Below, one piece after another: positions 42,247 through 52,307 of a DNA stretch of 64,000 bases (positions are counted from its first letter, which is position 1; every line of letters starts with the position of its first letter). Source of the stretch: Catonia carolina (taxonomy: Eukaryota; Arthropoda; Insecta; Hemiptera; Achilidae); contig JAQMRL010000008.1 in assembly GCA_035578175.1 (NCBI GenBank), forward strand, positions 5,990,883 to 6,054,882, in the 5' to 3' direction. Under the pieces are notes generated by a model, which ran no database searches, had not been told where the DNA came from, and saw only the letters and a program-made list of their open reading frames with translations. The translations under genes were made by a program, and so were the position numbers.

Positions 42247-43380
42247 TGCCATATTTTGATAAGTGCAGCTATGAGGTCAGTCTTTGTAGTGATTGTCTTT
42301 AAAACTTCTTTATTGACAAAATGTTTACAACTTTTAATATTTAGTATGATACCCTTAGTTATTATTATTATTATTGGCGAATTCTCCTTGGATAGAAGAC
42401 GTTAAGCATCATGACTCAGTTTCGTCATTTGTTTTTCTTATTGGTCCAGTAGGCCTTCATTGTTTCCGAGAAAGCTTTTTTGCGGTTTTCAGACCACTTT
42501 GGTCTAAACTGCTTCTCTCTTGAGGGCTCTGAAACTTTCCACTTGTCTACCTTGTGACGGAATAAGTTTTTATTAAAAATTTCAGTTTGATGTATATTTG
42601 CGCTTTTTAGGTCCTTACGAATTTCGTCCAAGGTGTTGAAATTTTATTAAGTTTTGTAATAAATTCAATTATTCTTTTTGTTAGCCTATCCTCCTGCAAT
42701 CTGTTAAGATGTCCAAAGAACTTCAATTGCCTTTTACGCATGTCAATTTCAATGTTTGAATAGCTCTCTGTTGTTTTGTTGGATTGCAGCCTATACTCAT
42801 CTTCTGTAAGTCGAGCCCCTAGAATTTTTCTAATAATTTTTCTTTCCTCCTTTTTGATTTCTTCGATTTCGTGTTTTCTGCTAAGTACTAGTGTTTCGCT
42901 TGCGTAGAGGACCATTGGTTTAATAACTGTGTTGTAGTGCCGAATTTTAGTTTGTCTTGACATGGATTTTTTGTTGTAGAGATTTTGAACTAATCCTAGA
43001 GCTTTTTTCATTTTTTGGAGACGATTTTGTTGGAAAATTCTTTCAAGACCTGTTGGTTCAATGAATTTCCCCAAATATTTGAAGTATGGAACCTTGTTTA
43101 TTCTACCATATTTTGTCCTCAAGCTTATGATATTTATTTTTGAGGATATGAATTCCGTTTTCTCAAATGAGATTTGTAGCCCTACTTTTTCAGCACATTC
43201 CTTTAATGTCTCAAGCTGCTTGATGGCGGTACCTTAGTTACCCTTAGTTACCCATAGTTATTATAATCATTTTTATATGGTTTGGCATGCTTGTGAATCA
43301 CAATATCTATTAATTTCTTCATCCGTATGCCATATTTTGATAAGTGCAGCTATGAGGTCAGTCTTTGTAGTGATTGTCTT
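42247..43380 (-). repeat. 53-bp direct duplication flanking a LINE fragment
   Basis: TGCCATATTTTGATAAGTGC … AGTGATTGTCTT occurs at 42247-42299 and 43328-43380. The right copy belongs to a Tc1-like C-terminal frame (43274-43392). The insert between them is the LINE at 42360-43236. The duplication is too long for a normal TSD. Confidence 0.8.
42360..43236 (-). pseudogene. 5'-truncated LINE (reverse transcriptase C-terminus)
   Basis: The reverse strand encodes VPYFKYLGKFIEPTGLER, KPMVLYASETLVLSRKHE, MRKRQLKFFGHLNRLQEDRL and, after a frame break near 42615, a basic tail ending KAYWTNKKNK. The YLG…, LYASET and FGHLNR blocks are typical of the region after the catalytic palm in insect non-LTR retrotransposons. 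It ends in (AAT)n at about 42361-42377. Confidence 0.8.
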
Positions 43381-43392
43381 CTTGAGTTTTTT
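43274..43392 (-). pseudogene. Possible Tc1-type transposase C-terminal fragment
   Basis: Reverse-strand frame KTDLIAALIKIWHTDEEINR resembles the C-terminal helix of Tc1 transposases, which precedes a CDSLV-SMP block; that block is degraded here. Short, so only suggestive. Confidence 0.4.
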
Positions 43393-43527
43393 TCTTAACA
43401 CGTTGAGACTGTCACACTAAATTCTAAGATACAGCGGGGCCATCGTACTTCCTTTTATTTTTTCAGATTTTATTAAATTTCTTGTTATTTTACTTATTTA
43501 ATAACAATACTTTTCTTTTTTTTAATT

Positions 43528-44258
43528 CCTAATATGTGTACGTTGCAATCTGTTCAATTAAGAACAATAAGCAACCCCTGAACAATAATCTGCCCATGAC
43601 GGACAGGTGGAGTGTCAAATTATTTACACTCAATCTGTTAGTTGCAGGACTAAAATAAATAGTTCTGTTTCTTATCACATGGTCAGCCAATTAAATGACT
43701 GAATCATTTAAGAACAGAAGAGGTAGAGGTGTACTGTGACACTAATCAGAGTTATCTCCTCTGAAAGTAATGAATTTCATTATACAGCCAGACCCTGTGG
43801 TGAATGAAGTGAAAGTGTCGTTTGCAGAGTGGAAAATATGTGTTTTTCAGAGGGCCCGGCATGCTGATAAGCGTACTTTTCCACTCAGTGAGGAAGGCAA
43901 CGGTAAACCACCTCACTTCTCGTTTTACTTAGTAAAACCTCTACAGGTTCAAACCAGCCTTTTGGCTGATGACCTAAACAACAACAAGCAACCCCATGAC
44001 CCAATAAGATGAGGATGATATGTATGGTGTGTAAATGAGGTGTAGTCTTGTACAGACTCAGGCTGACCATTCCTGAGAGAGTATGGTTAATTGAACCCCA
44101 ACCATCAAAGTACACCGGTAACCACTGTCTAGTATTCAAATCTGTATAAAAGTAACTACCTTTACTAGGATTTGAACCAGGAACCTTCATCTCCGAAAAT
44201 CAGCTGTTAAACAGCTGATTTTGGCGACGACTTTACCTCTAGACCAACCCGGTGGATT
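43528..44258 (-). mobile_element. SINE-B copy 4, split by SINE-A
   Basis: Tail TTTTAATTCCTAATATGTG at 43528, interrupted at 43579-43985, then AAGCAACCCCATGACCC onward to the AACCCGGTGG head end at about 44258. Confidence 0.85.
43579..43985 (+). mobile_element. SINE-A copy with 10-bp TSD inside SINE-B
   Basis: AAGCAACCCC at 43569-43578 and 43986-43995. A second independent SINE-A-into-SINE-B insertion (compare 30081-30475). Confidence 0.9.
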
Positions 44259-44322
44259 ATTACCACTACTAACTGGCTTTTTTCAGTATCATCCAACCAC
44301 ATGTATCAAATAATACACTATT

Positions 44323-44580
44323 GAATGGGTCAACGGAAAAACGTTGCAAGTAATGAAAACAAATTTTTACAGAAAGTGAAAAATACCATCTGATTCTTAG
44401 CTGTTTAACGATTTTTCACTGTATGACAATTTTGTTTCAAGAATTTCAGAGATTTTAGTCACAATTCTACCCGTTAAAAGTCACTATTATGATCAAATAG
44501 AGGATTTGTACAATGTATTCCACTGAAACCTCACTTTTGTAAATTTTGTCAGTTGCAACGTTTTTCTGTTGAGCCATTTA
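44323..44580. mobile_element. Small MITE-3 (~258 bp)
   Basis: The inverted ends read AATGGGTCAACGGAAAAACG and the inverse of CGTTTTTCTGTTGAGCCATT, ~28 bp in all with few mismatches. No other copy in the window. Confidence 0.65.
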
Positions 44581-44585
44581 ATTTG

Positions 44586-45126
44586 TGTCAAGGTTTATCT
44601 TCATTCCTCGATTCGTTCAAACGACACTGTACAAAACGCGCACATGCCTTGTACGTGTAGTGAAAACCAGGCTTTAAAGGTTGAATGATTGTGTCTTAGT
44701 ATTTTTTTTTTATTTTTTATTTTAAATCTACTGCAACTAGTTACTTAACCCTTTAACTACTGAGTTTTTACAGGAAATAAAGCTTGCACAGATTAAGTAT
44801 TTTCATGAAACTTCATACTATAATGAAGCTACATTTCATGGTTTGTCTTGAATTTTTCATCTCTTTGTAACTTTTATTTTTATGTGTTTGTTACAAAATA
44901 AGTTGTAATTTTAAATCTTTAATAATGTAACAAAAATTATTTTAGTACATCTTTCGGCCAAAGGCTGTTGACAGTAACAGAATTGTGTTCTATAGTTAAA
45001 GTCAATTCCTGAAAGTTCTTTCTCATTATCCTCATTATCACTCTTCTTCATCAGATTCTACAGTCATCGGATATTCCCTTATTTTTTTCGTCTATGAGCA
45101 TTTTAGAAAAAAATCAGAAAAAACAC
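44586..45126. other. Unassigned intronic DNA
   Basis: No gene or repeat partner recognised. Confidence 0.3.
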
Positions 45127-45129
45127 CTT

Positions 45130-46095
45130 TTTACTTTCTCTTGCCTATATGAATATATAGGAAGGAAAGTATTGTTTTCATGTCGATTTTTCGAAATCGA
45201 GTTTTCACCGGATCTATACGTTTTCAGACCCCCTGAATCCAAAAAACATGTTTTTAGCGATTGGTCTGTGTGTGTGTGTGTGTGTGTGTCTGTGTGTGTG
45301 TGTGTGTCTGTGTGTGAACAGAATATCTCAAGAACGGAACATCGTACGAACTTGAAACTTGAAACTTAAGTTACATACTACTACCGGACGCGACACGAAC
45401 ATTTTCATCAAAATCGGTCAACCGGAAGTAGTAGTTTATTCGTATAATTTTTCAGTTTTTTGCGATTTTCTCAAAAACTGGTCCTACGATTTTTTTTAAA
45501 ATCGCCTTTTTTACTTAATTTTTTATTTTCTACAAGATAGGGTAGGCGCCATGTTTGCTGAAATTCTCGGTGAGGCTGTTATCACGTAAAAACGTAGTTT
45601 TTTTAAGATTACGGCTTTAATATAAATTTTAGCGCAAAAACTTATATAATAAAAGTTGTAGAGAATTTAAAAACCTACAACATTTGTTTCAAACATTTTT
45701 TTGTATAACGCTTAGTTTAGCGGTAATTTGCGATTTTCTGTTTTTTTTCTCACGAAAACGTGAGAAAAATCGATTTTTTTAACATTTCGGTCTTAGTATG
45801 CATTTTACGACAAAAGTGTATATAATTAAATTTATAGAAAATAAAAAGATCTACAACTTTTGTTTAGATCATTTTTCTCTACAGAGCCTAGTTTAGCGTG
45901 AAAGCGTGATTTTCCGTATTTTTAAGCCAAACTGAGTTCGATTGTCATTTTGCGTCATTCACTCATGATTAAAATAAGGTTATGTTTTTGAGGTTAGTTT
46001 TTGTTCATTTGTAATGTTTTAATACTAATGTTAGGTTTATTGTTAATTATTTGCATTGGCAAGAGAAAGTTGTGTGAGTGTTTCACACCAGATTT
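45130..46095 (-). mobile_element. HINE copy 12, complete
   Basis: TTTACTTTCTCTTGCC start, (TG)n at 45268-45318, GGCAAGAGAAAGT, then GTGTGAGTGTTTCACACCAG and ATTTTTT. This is the cleanest example of the proposed Helentron-like layout. Confidence 0.95.
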
Positions 46096-46538
46096 TTTGT
46101 TTAGTTAAATAGTTTGGTAAAGAAATGTTCTCAAATTCGTTTTTTTCCAATTTAAATTGGTCCAGATTTAATATATTAATAGAGTACTGTACTAACTCAT
46201 TTTAAAGCCACAAGAATGCGGAACATATTACTTTAGTACTTCTTCTGGAAAGTTTGAACATGAGTTTACATGACAGTTGGCTCAAGCCTCGGTATGTAAG
46301 TGCCGTCGCATATACAAGACAGCAGTGTTCAAAGGGTTAAAACTTTTTTTTTTTTTTTTTTTGTAACAGTATAGTTTTCTTTTGCAATCAGTTAATAAAT
46401 ACAATAACTTTAAGCAAATATGAGAAAATCTGAGTAATGTCCTTAGAATTAAAACACAAACGACACTCAGTAGTGTGTTTGAAAAAGGCCAAACTGTGAA
46501 GAAACAAAAAAAATATATATATATATATATATATATAT
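46096..46538. other. Unassigned intronic DNA with an (AT)n tract
   Basis: A T-run at about 46347-46363 and (AT)n at 46512-46538; otherwise nothing recognised. Confidence 0.4.
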
Positions 46539-46876
46539 CTTTAGATAATATTAAACCACCAGTAAACACACAAAATTAGCAAGAATGATCTTACCGTTAA
46601 GTTAATAAGGCCTTTTCAGATCCCTGGATCCATCATCAGTTAACTCACAAACACTATAAAATTCTTTCACTGGCAATGCATTGCCTTGTCAATTCAAAAA
46701 AAAAAAAGAGTCATGACTTGAATTGACAAGGCAATGCATTGCCAGTGAAAGAATTTTATAGTGTTTGTGAGTTAACTGATGATGGATCCAGGGATCTGAA
46801 AAGGCCTTATTAACTTAACAGTAAGATCATTCTTGCTAATTTTGTGTGTTTACTGGTGGTTTAATATTATCTAAAG
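46539..46876. repeat. Long near-perfect hairpin (159-bp arms, 20-nt loop)
   Basis: 46539-46697 and 46718-46876 are inverted repeats of equal length. By eye I see one mismatch (CTTACCGTTAAG against CTTACTGTTAAG). The loop is A-rich. No coding sequence and no matching repeat elsewhere in the window. In the host intron it could fold in the pre-mRNA. Confidence 0.95.
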
Positions 46877-47099
46877 TAAATTCAGCACACAGTACAACAT
46901 GTTTAAAAAATTGATATATATATCTATACAAAATCAAACTTGATAAACTGTGAATCAACATCCCGAAACACAAAGAGTTGAAGTTGGAGATGACAATGAC
47001 GATGGTAGAGATGAAAACGACGCCAATTATGAGATGCTGATGATTAGGAGTTGAAGTAGAAAAGATAAAAAATAAAATAAAAAAATTAAAATTAAATGA

Positions 47100-47810
47100 C
47101 TAACAAAATCGTAGAGGTAAGTCCAATGGTTTAAAGCGTTTCAGTCTGTGAGTATCTTCGCTGTTGTCAAGGAGGCTAATCGCTAATGGATTCTGATGGT
47201 CTTCTAGTTTTTGTAAATGTTTTTCGCTATGTTGTTTAATTTCTTCTTTTATGAAGGGCAGGTTTAGGTCATTGTGTAGTATTTCATTTGTTACGTACCA
47301 TGGGGCTGCAGCGATCAGTCTCAGGCATTTTGATTGAAAGCGCTGCAGTATTTCTATATTTGATGAACTAGCTGTACCCCATAGCTCTAACCCATACGTC
47401 CAAATTGGTTTGAGTATTACTTTGTACACGAGTACTTTATTTTCAAGGGAGAGTTGAGACCTACTGCCTAAGAGCCAGAATAATTGACGTAACTTCAGCC
47501 CAAGTTGCTTTCGTTTCGCCCATATATGACTTCTCCACGTGAGTCTTCGATCTAGATGTAAACCCAGATATTTAACTTCATCCTTCTGTGGGATTACTGT
47601 ACCGTTCAAGCTGACCACTGGACATGTTGGTTTCTTTAATGTAAATGTTACGTGCGTTGACTTATCCTCATTAATCTTCACTCTCCATTTCTTACACCAT
47701 TCGTGAATGTTGTCAAGATGGGTTCTAACTAACGAACAGTTTTTCTTTAGCGATATTATTTTCCTCCCCCCTTGTATAACCATGCAGTCACGCACTGGTG
47801 CTAGCACTTA
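47100..47810 (-). pseudogene. 5'-truncated jockey-type LINE, reverse transcriptase C-terminus
   Basis: The 235-codon reverse frame contains LDNIHEWCKKWRVKINEDKS, VKYLGLHLDRRLTWRSHI, LVYKVILKPIWTYGLELWGT, SNIEILQRFQSKCLRLI and AAPWYVTNEILHNDL. These are standard blocks after the catalytic palm in jockey-family reverse transcriptases. The first ~25 residues are not family-like and the active-site FADD box is absent, so the 5' end is truncated at about 47810. The frame is otherwise open to its stop, indicating a fairly recent insertion. Confidence 0.9.
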
Positions 47811-48008
47811 ATTTCTAATGTCACTTACACAATGTTTTATACACACACTAATTTCTTAAATCTCTATCTTAATCCTATTGTTAATTTAAACATTAATTTA
47901 ACAACTTATGCAAATGTATATAAATATATAATATAAATGTAAATAAACATGCCTTAAAAGTAACTTAATAATAAATATTTATAGCTAACCATTAGTTTTA
48001 GAAACTTA

Positions 48009-48376
48009 TATTATTTGTTGTTTAGGTCATCAGCCAAAAGGCTGGTTTGAACCTGTAGTTTTACTTAGTAAATCGAGGAGAGAGGTGGTTTACCATTGCC
48101 TTCCTCACTGAGTGGAAAAGTACGCTTATCAGCATGCCAGGCACTCTAAAAAGCATATATTTTCCACTCTGCAAATGACACCTTCACTTCATTCACCACA
48201 GGGTCTGGCTGTATAATGAAATCCATTATTTTCAGAGGAGATAACTCTGATTAGTGTCTTTTACACCTCTACCTCTTCTGTTCTTAAATGATTCAGTCAT
48301 TTAATTGGCTGACCATGAGATAAGAAACAGAACTATTTATTTTAGCCCTGCAACAAACAGATTGAGTGTAAATTAT
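48009..48376 (-). mobile_element. SINE-A copy
   Basis: TTTGTTGTTTAGGTCATCAG to ACAGATTGAGTGTAAATTAT; the first ~25 bp of the SINE is missing. Confidence 0.85.
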
Positions 48377-48462
48377 ATTATTATATTAAATTGTAACTGT
48401 AAATATTATTATAATTATATTATTTTCATGACTTAAATGTAATTTATAGTTAAACAATATTT

Positions 48463-48892
48463 TTAATAGTTTTTTTGACATGCTAGATCTACACGCTTAG
48501 TGCTTTTCAGACGCCCAACTATTACACTGTTATCCAACAGTTGAATTGGTTCTTCAATGTTGATGTGATCATGAAGACGATCTTCATGTTTTTTGGCACA
48601 CTTACACACTTCTTCTGCTACTGTGTTCACTTGTAAGTCACGATGGATGTCGCTGTTGCCGGCATACCACGGAGCGTTTACAATGTTCCTAAGCACTCTG
48701 TTTTGGAACGTTTGGATAATGTTTAAGTTGCTTGTTTTGGTGCAGCCATAGATCTGCAAGCCACATCTCCATACCGGTTTTAGCACGTGCTTGTAAAGAA
48801 GCAATTTATTGAAGATTGACAGTTCAGAGGTCCTACCGAGCAGCCAATACATCTTTCTATGTTTGATTTGTAGTTTGTCCTTTTTCGTCTTA
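48463..48892 (-). pseudogene. Second jockey-type LINE fragment
   Basis: Reverse frame with KHRKMYWLLGRTSELSIFNK, LKPVWRCGLQIYGCTKTSNL, FQNRVLRNIVNAPWYAGNSD and LLDNS…LKS. Colinear with the 47100 copy but clearly a different subfamily. Broken upstream where SINE-A inserted at 48906. Confidence 0.85.
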
Positions 48893-48905
48893 ACATGTTC
48901 TTTGT

Positions 48906-49709
48906 CTGCCCACAACAGACAGGTGGAGTGTCAAATTATTTACACCCAATCTGTTAGTTGCAGAGCTAAAATAAATAGTTCTGTTTCTTATCACATGATC
49001 AGCCAATTAAATGACTGAATCATTTAAGAACAGAAGAGGTAGAGGTGTAAAAGACACTAATCAGAGTTATCGCCTCTGAAAGTAATAAATTTCATTATAC
49101 AGCCAGACCCTGTGGTGAATGAAGTGAAGGTGTCATTTGCAGAGTGGAAAATATGTGCTTTTCAGAGGGCCTGGCATGCTGATAAGTGTACTTTTCCAAT
49201 CGGTGAGGAAGGCAATGGTAAACCACCTCATTCCTCGTTTTACTTAGTAAAACCTGTTGTTGTTGTTGTTTAGGTCAACAGCCGAAAGGCTGGTTTGAAC
49301 CTGTAGAGGTTTTACTAAGTAAAACGAGGAGTGAGGTGGTTTACCATTGCCTTCCTCACTGAGTGGAAAAGTATGCTTATCAGCATGCCGGGCCCTCTGA
49401 AAAGCACATATTTTCCACTCTGTAAATAACACCTTCACTTCATTCACCACAGGGTCTGGCTGTACAATGAAATTCATTACTTTCAGAGAAGATAACTCTG
49501 ATTAGTGTCTTTTACACCTCTACCTCTTCTGTTCTTAAATGATTCAGTCATTTAATTGACTGACCATGTGATAAGAAACAGAACTATTTATTTTAGCCCT
49601 GCAATGGACAGATTGAGTGTAAATAAATTGACACTACACCTGTCTGTTAAGGTTAAGTGTTAACCTCTAGAGGTTCAAACCAGTTTTTTGGCTGATGACG
49701 TAAACAACA
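48906..49709 (+). mobile_element. SINE-A copy with 13-bp TSD, containing a nested inverted SINE-A
   Basis: ACATGTTCTTTGT at 48893-48905 and 49710-49722. The + copy runs to TAGTAAAACCT at about 49257, is interrupted, and finishes with TCTAGAGGTTCAAACCAG…TAAACAACA at about 49665-49709. TSDs show the outer insertion came first. Confidence 0.9.
49258..49655 (-). mobile_element. Nested SINE-A copy, forming a ~340-bp palindrome
   Basis: A full-length reverse copy inside the previous SINE. It pairs with 48908-49257 as a long inverted repeat with almost no loop. It lies ~115 bp before the exon at 49772. Confidence 0.9.
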
Positions 49710-49771
49710 ACATGTTCTTTGTATTGAAAACTGATAAAAAATTAAAATAATATTTATTCATTTGTTTACAG

Positions 49772-49986
49772 GTTTGCCAACAGTCTGGTTTATTATGGAT
49801 TGTCATTAAATGCTGGGAAATTATTTGGAAATCCATATCTGGTGTTATTTATCCTTGGACTTGTTGAAATACCTAGTTATTTAGTCTCTACCGCTTTACT
49901 TGATAGAGTTGGACGTAGATTTTTAATTTCATTGTTTCTACTTTTAGGCGGGACAGCTTGTCTTGCTGCTGCACTTATACCAAGAG
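49772..49986 (+). CDS. SLC22-like transporter, exon 6 in window
   Basis: Acceptor TTTGTTTACAG, donor GAG|GTAAGC. Encodes TM7 (FANSLVYYGLSLNAGKLFG), TM8 (NPYLVLFILGLVEIPSYLVS), DRVGRR (the second-half counterpart of the MFS signature) and TM9 (FLISLFLLLGGTACLAAALI). It ends PR plus one base, and joins exon 7 as PR-D-TVTGS. Confidence 0.95.
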
Positions 49987-50415
49987 GTAAGCTGATATTA
50001 TTAAGTAACAAACAAATTTTATCGATACTGAAATCACGAGATTGCGTTTTGCGCATGTATGGGCTCTCAGGAAAGGAAATGAAATATTTGTTGCAGTGCT
50101 GCCAACCTCAATAGTGAGACACTACTCGTACATTTCACTACCGTTCAATTTCTAGATAAATTTTGTTAGCTGTGGTTCATTCCAAGAAAATGTTTACTTC
50201 ATAAACCTTATAAGAAATAAATATTATAATACCTGTAATATTGCATATACGAGCTTAATTACATGACTAGAAATGTTTGATTTACTGTAATTACAAATGA
50301 ATCGCCTTCTTAACTATTGCTGAAATCCGTGTTTTCATTATCAGTCTCTCTAGTATCTACCTAACCATTTTCTTTTTTTACCAGATATCAACAAAACTGT
50401 TAAAGAATAGCTTCT
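49987..50415. other. Start of the last intron, unassigned
   Basis: No gene. The exon frame reads on for some 30 codons past the donor, but this is intron. Confidence 0.4.
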
Positions 50416-50592
50416 TCACGTCCAATTTTCCTTCTTTATTTTTCGAATTGTGGAAAGAGAAACATCACAGTAGTCAGCCGCTCTCTCACGGCTTTTGTTA
50501 AGAGACACAGATAGGTATTTTTGTTTAGCTTCAACTTTACAGCATTTTATTACATTGCGTTCAGCACTGTGTTCGACCTCGTTTTTGAGAAA
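50416..50592 (-). pseudogene. Transposase N-terminal helix-turn-helix fragment
   Basis: 59 codons on the reverse strand including SREROAAD-like sequence (NKSRERAADYCDVSLSTIRK then IKKEN). This resembles the HTH start of insect Tc1/mariner-like (DDE_3) transposases. The adjacent repeat at 50605-50760 also occurs at 60695-60845 without it. Confidence 0.5.
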
Positions 50593-50604
50593 CCGACATT
50601 TGTG

Positions 50605-50760
50605 TTTACGGTAACAAACTGTTATATTCGTACAGTTAACCTACAGAAGGTTCTGCGATATACTGTATATGCTCTGGGTGTAGTATAAGTAGTTGTGTTT
50701 GTCGTACTGAAATTAAAGCAGTCACACATGCGCACTGATGCTTTTCTCCCTTTACAATGA
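50605..50760 (+). repeat. Repeat shared with 60695-60845
   Basis: Both contain TTTACGGTAACAAAC, GCGATATACTGTATATG and TGCGCACTGATGCTTTT. Function and family unknown. Confidence 0.8.
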
Positions 50761-50778
50761 AAACAATGAAACAAAAGG

Positions 50779-51020
50779 CGTCCGGGCGGGCCAGCCCAGT
50801 CAGTCAGCTGGTAGAAAGTTGCTATTATTTGTTAAGTAACACTGGTTGGGTAAGCGACTTTGTAAGGTGACCAGCTGACAGCCATCCATGAACAAACTCT
50901 ACTGGGGGTCCCTGTTCAAACTCATGCCTAATCCACTTCAAAAAAATTACAGTGAGAAACAGCGATCAAATTGGGTAGTTGTCAAAATTGTACAGTTCCC
51001 GATAACAAATGAAAGTTAAA
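50779..51020 (+). mobile_element. SINE-C copy 3
   Basis: GGGCGGGCCAGCCCAGTCAG through CCCGATAACAAATGAAAG and an A-rich tail. Confidence 0.75.
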
Positions 51021-51059
51021 AAAAAAAAAATTAAACAAAACAGAAATTTATACTAATAA

Positions 51060-51700
51060 CGTGCGTTCGGAAAGTCGCTGTGCACTGGAATTGTGACTAT
51101 GGATTTATGAAAATATGTATAAAGAAATGACTAAGCATTTTGGAAAAAAATTTATTCAATACCTTAATTACATTGTTAAACCGTGATTACATTGTTTATA
51201 GAAGGTGTTCGAAATGACCTCCATTGGCATCAATACAGCATTGCACTCGTTTCATTTTGTTTGCAAACACCTTTCGCAACTGTATAAAACGTTATGCAAC
51301 GTGTTTGGTGAACGAATAATTTCAAAGAATTTGTGGCCTGCAAGATCTCCTGATCTGACTCCCCCCGATTTCTTTTTATGGGGTGCGGCGAAACAAACTG
51401 TGTATCGGAACAGACCACACACGATTGACGAACTTAAAGCCGCAATAACGGCATACATTCAAGGAATCGTTGTTCTTCAGTTGCGAAAGGTGTTTGCAAA
51501 CAAAATGAAACGAGTGCAATGCTGTATTGATGCCAATGGAGGTCATTTCGAACACCTTCTATAAACAATGTAATCACGGTTTAACAATGTAATTAAGGTA
51601 TTGAATAAATTTTTTTCCAAAATGCTTAGTCATTTCTTTATACATATTTTCATAAATCCATAGTCACAATTCCAGTGCACAGCGACTTTCCGAACGCACG
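51060..51700 (+). mobile_element. Mariner-type fold-back element, 223-bp arms
   Basis: Arms 51060-51282 and 51478-51700 are equal in length and identical by eye, beginning CGTGCGTTCGGAAAGTCGC. Each arm is the 3' end of a mariner-type transposon, including the last codons (…GGHFEHLL). The loop plus right arm encodes a transposase C-terminus: NLWPARSPDLTPPDFFLWGA, VYRNRPHTIDELKAAI, and FANKMKRVQCCIDANGGHFE (51205-51564 frame). The 5' end and most of the catalytic domain are missing. It sits in the 1.9-kb last intron. Confidence 0.95.
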
Positions 51701-51900
51701 GTATTATAAAGACAAGGCAGATTTTTTTTGTGCAGTCTAATTTCCAAAACTACTGAACATATTTTCATGAAATTTTGACAGCATATTCGTATTTATATTA
51801 ACAGCAACATTTTATTTTGAAATTTAAGGCAGGGTGCACTGCCTCCCTTAAAAACAAATTAAATGTTAGTGATTAATTTTGTATTTTTGTTTTATTGCAG

Positions 51901-52307
51901 ATACTGTTACTGGAAGTATATTGGCAACATCCGTCGTATTTTTTGGTAAATTCTGTATCGCTGGTTCATTTGCGATTATTTATAATTACTGCGCCGAATT
52001 ATTTCCGACTGTTATAAGAAATACTGCGATCGGTGTCGGTAGCATGTGTGCAAGATTAAGTGCGACATTAACGCCGTTAATTTCGTTATTGGATTCATTC
52101 GATCCTCGCGTACCGACCGCTATATTTGCTTTAGTCGCAATTTTATCCGGCCTTTTAACCGTTTTATTACCAGAAACTTTAAATCAACCGATGCCGCAAT
52201 CGTTAGAAGATGGTGAAAATTTTGGTGATGGCGATACATGTTTTAGTACCGGTTGTTTCGGAAAGAAAAATAGAGGTACATCTTTACCTTTACAAGAAAT
52301 GGATTGA
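51901..52307 (+). CDS. SLC22-like transporter, terminal exon
   Basis: Acceptor TTTTATTGCAG at 51890-51900. Encodes TM10 (ILATSVVFFGKFCIAGSFAI), YNYCAELFPTVIRNTAIGVG (the family's ELxPTxxR motif between TM10 and TM11), TM11-TM12 (RVPTAIFALVAILSGLLTVL) and LPET, then a ~45-residue acidic and serine-rich cytoplasmic tail ending LPLQEMD and TGA. The AATAAA at 52374-52379, 67 bases after the stop, is a likely polyadenylation signal. The motif is intact and there is no premature stop in any exon, so the gene looks functional. Confidence 0.95.

Noticed and set aside
47100..48892. One continuous jockey LINE spanning both reverse-transcriptase frames
   Set aside because: The two frames cover the same protein region and differ in sequence, so they are separate insertions.
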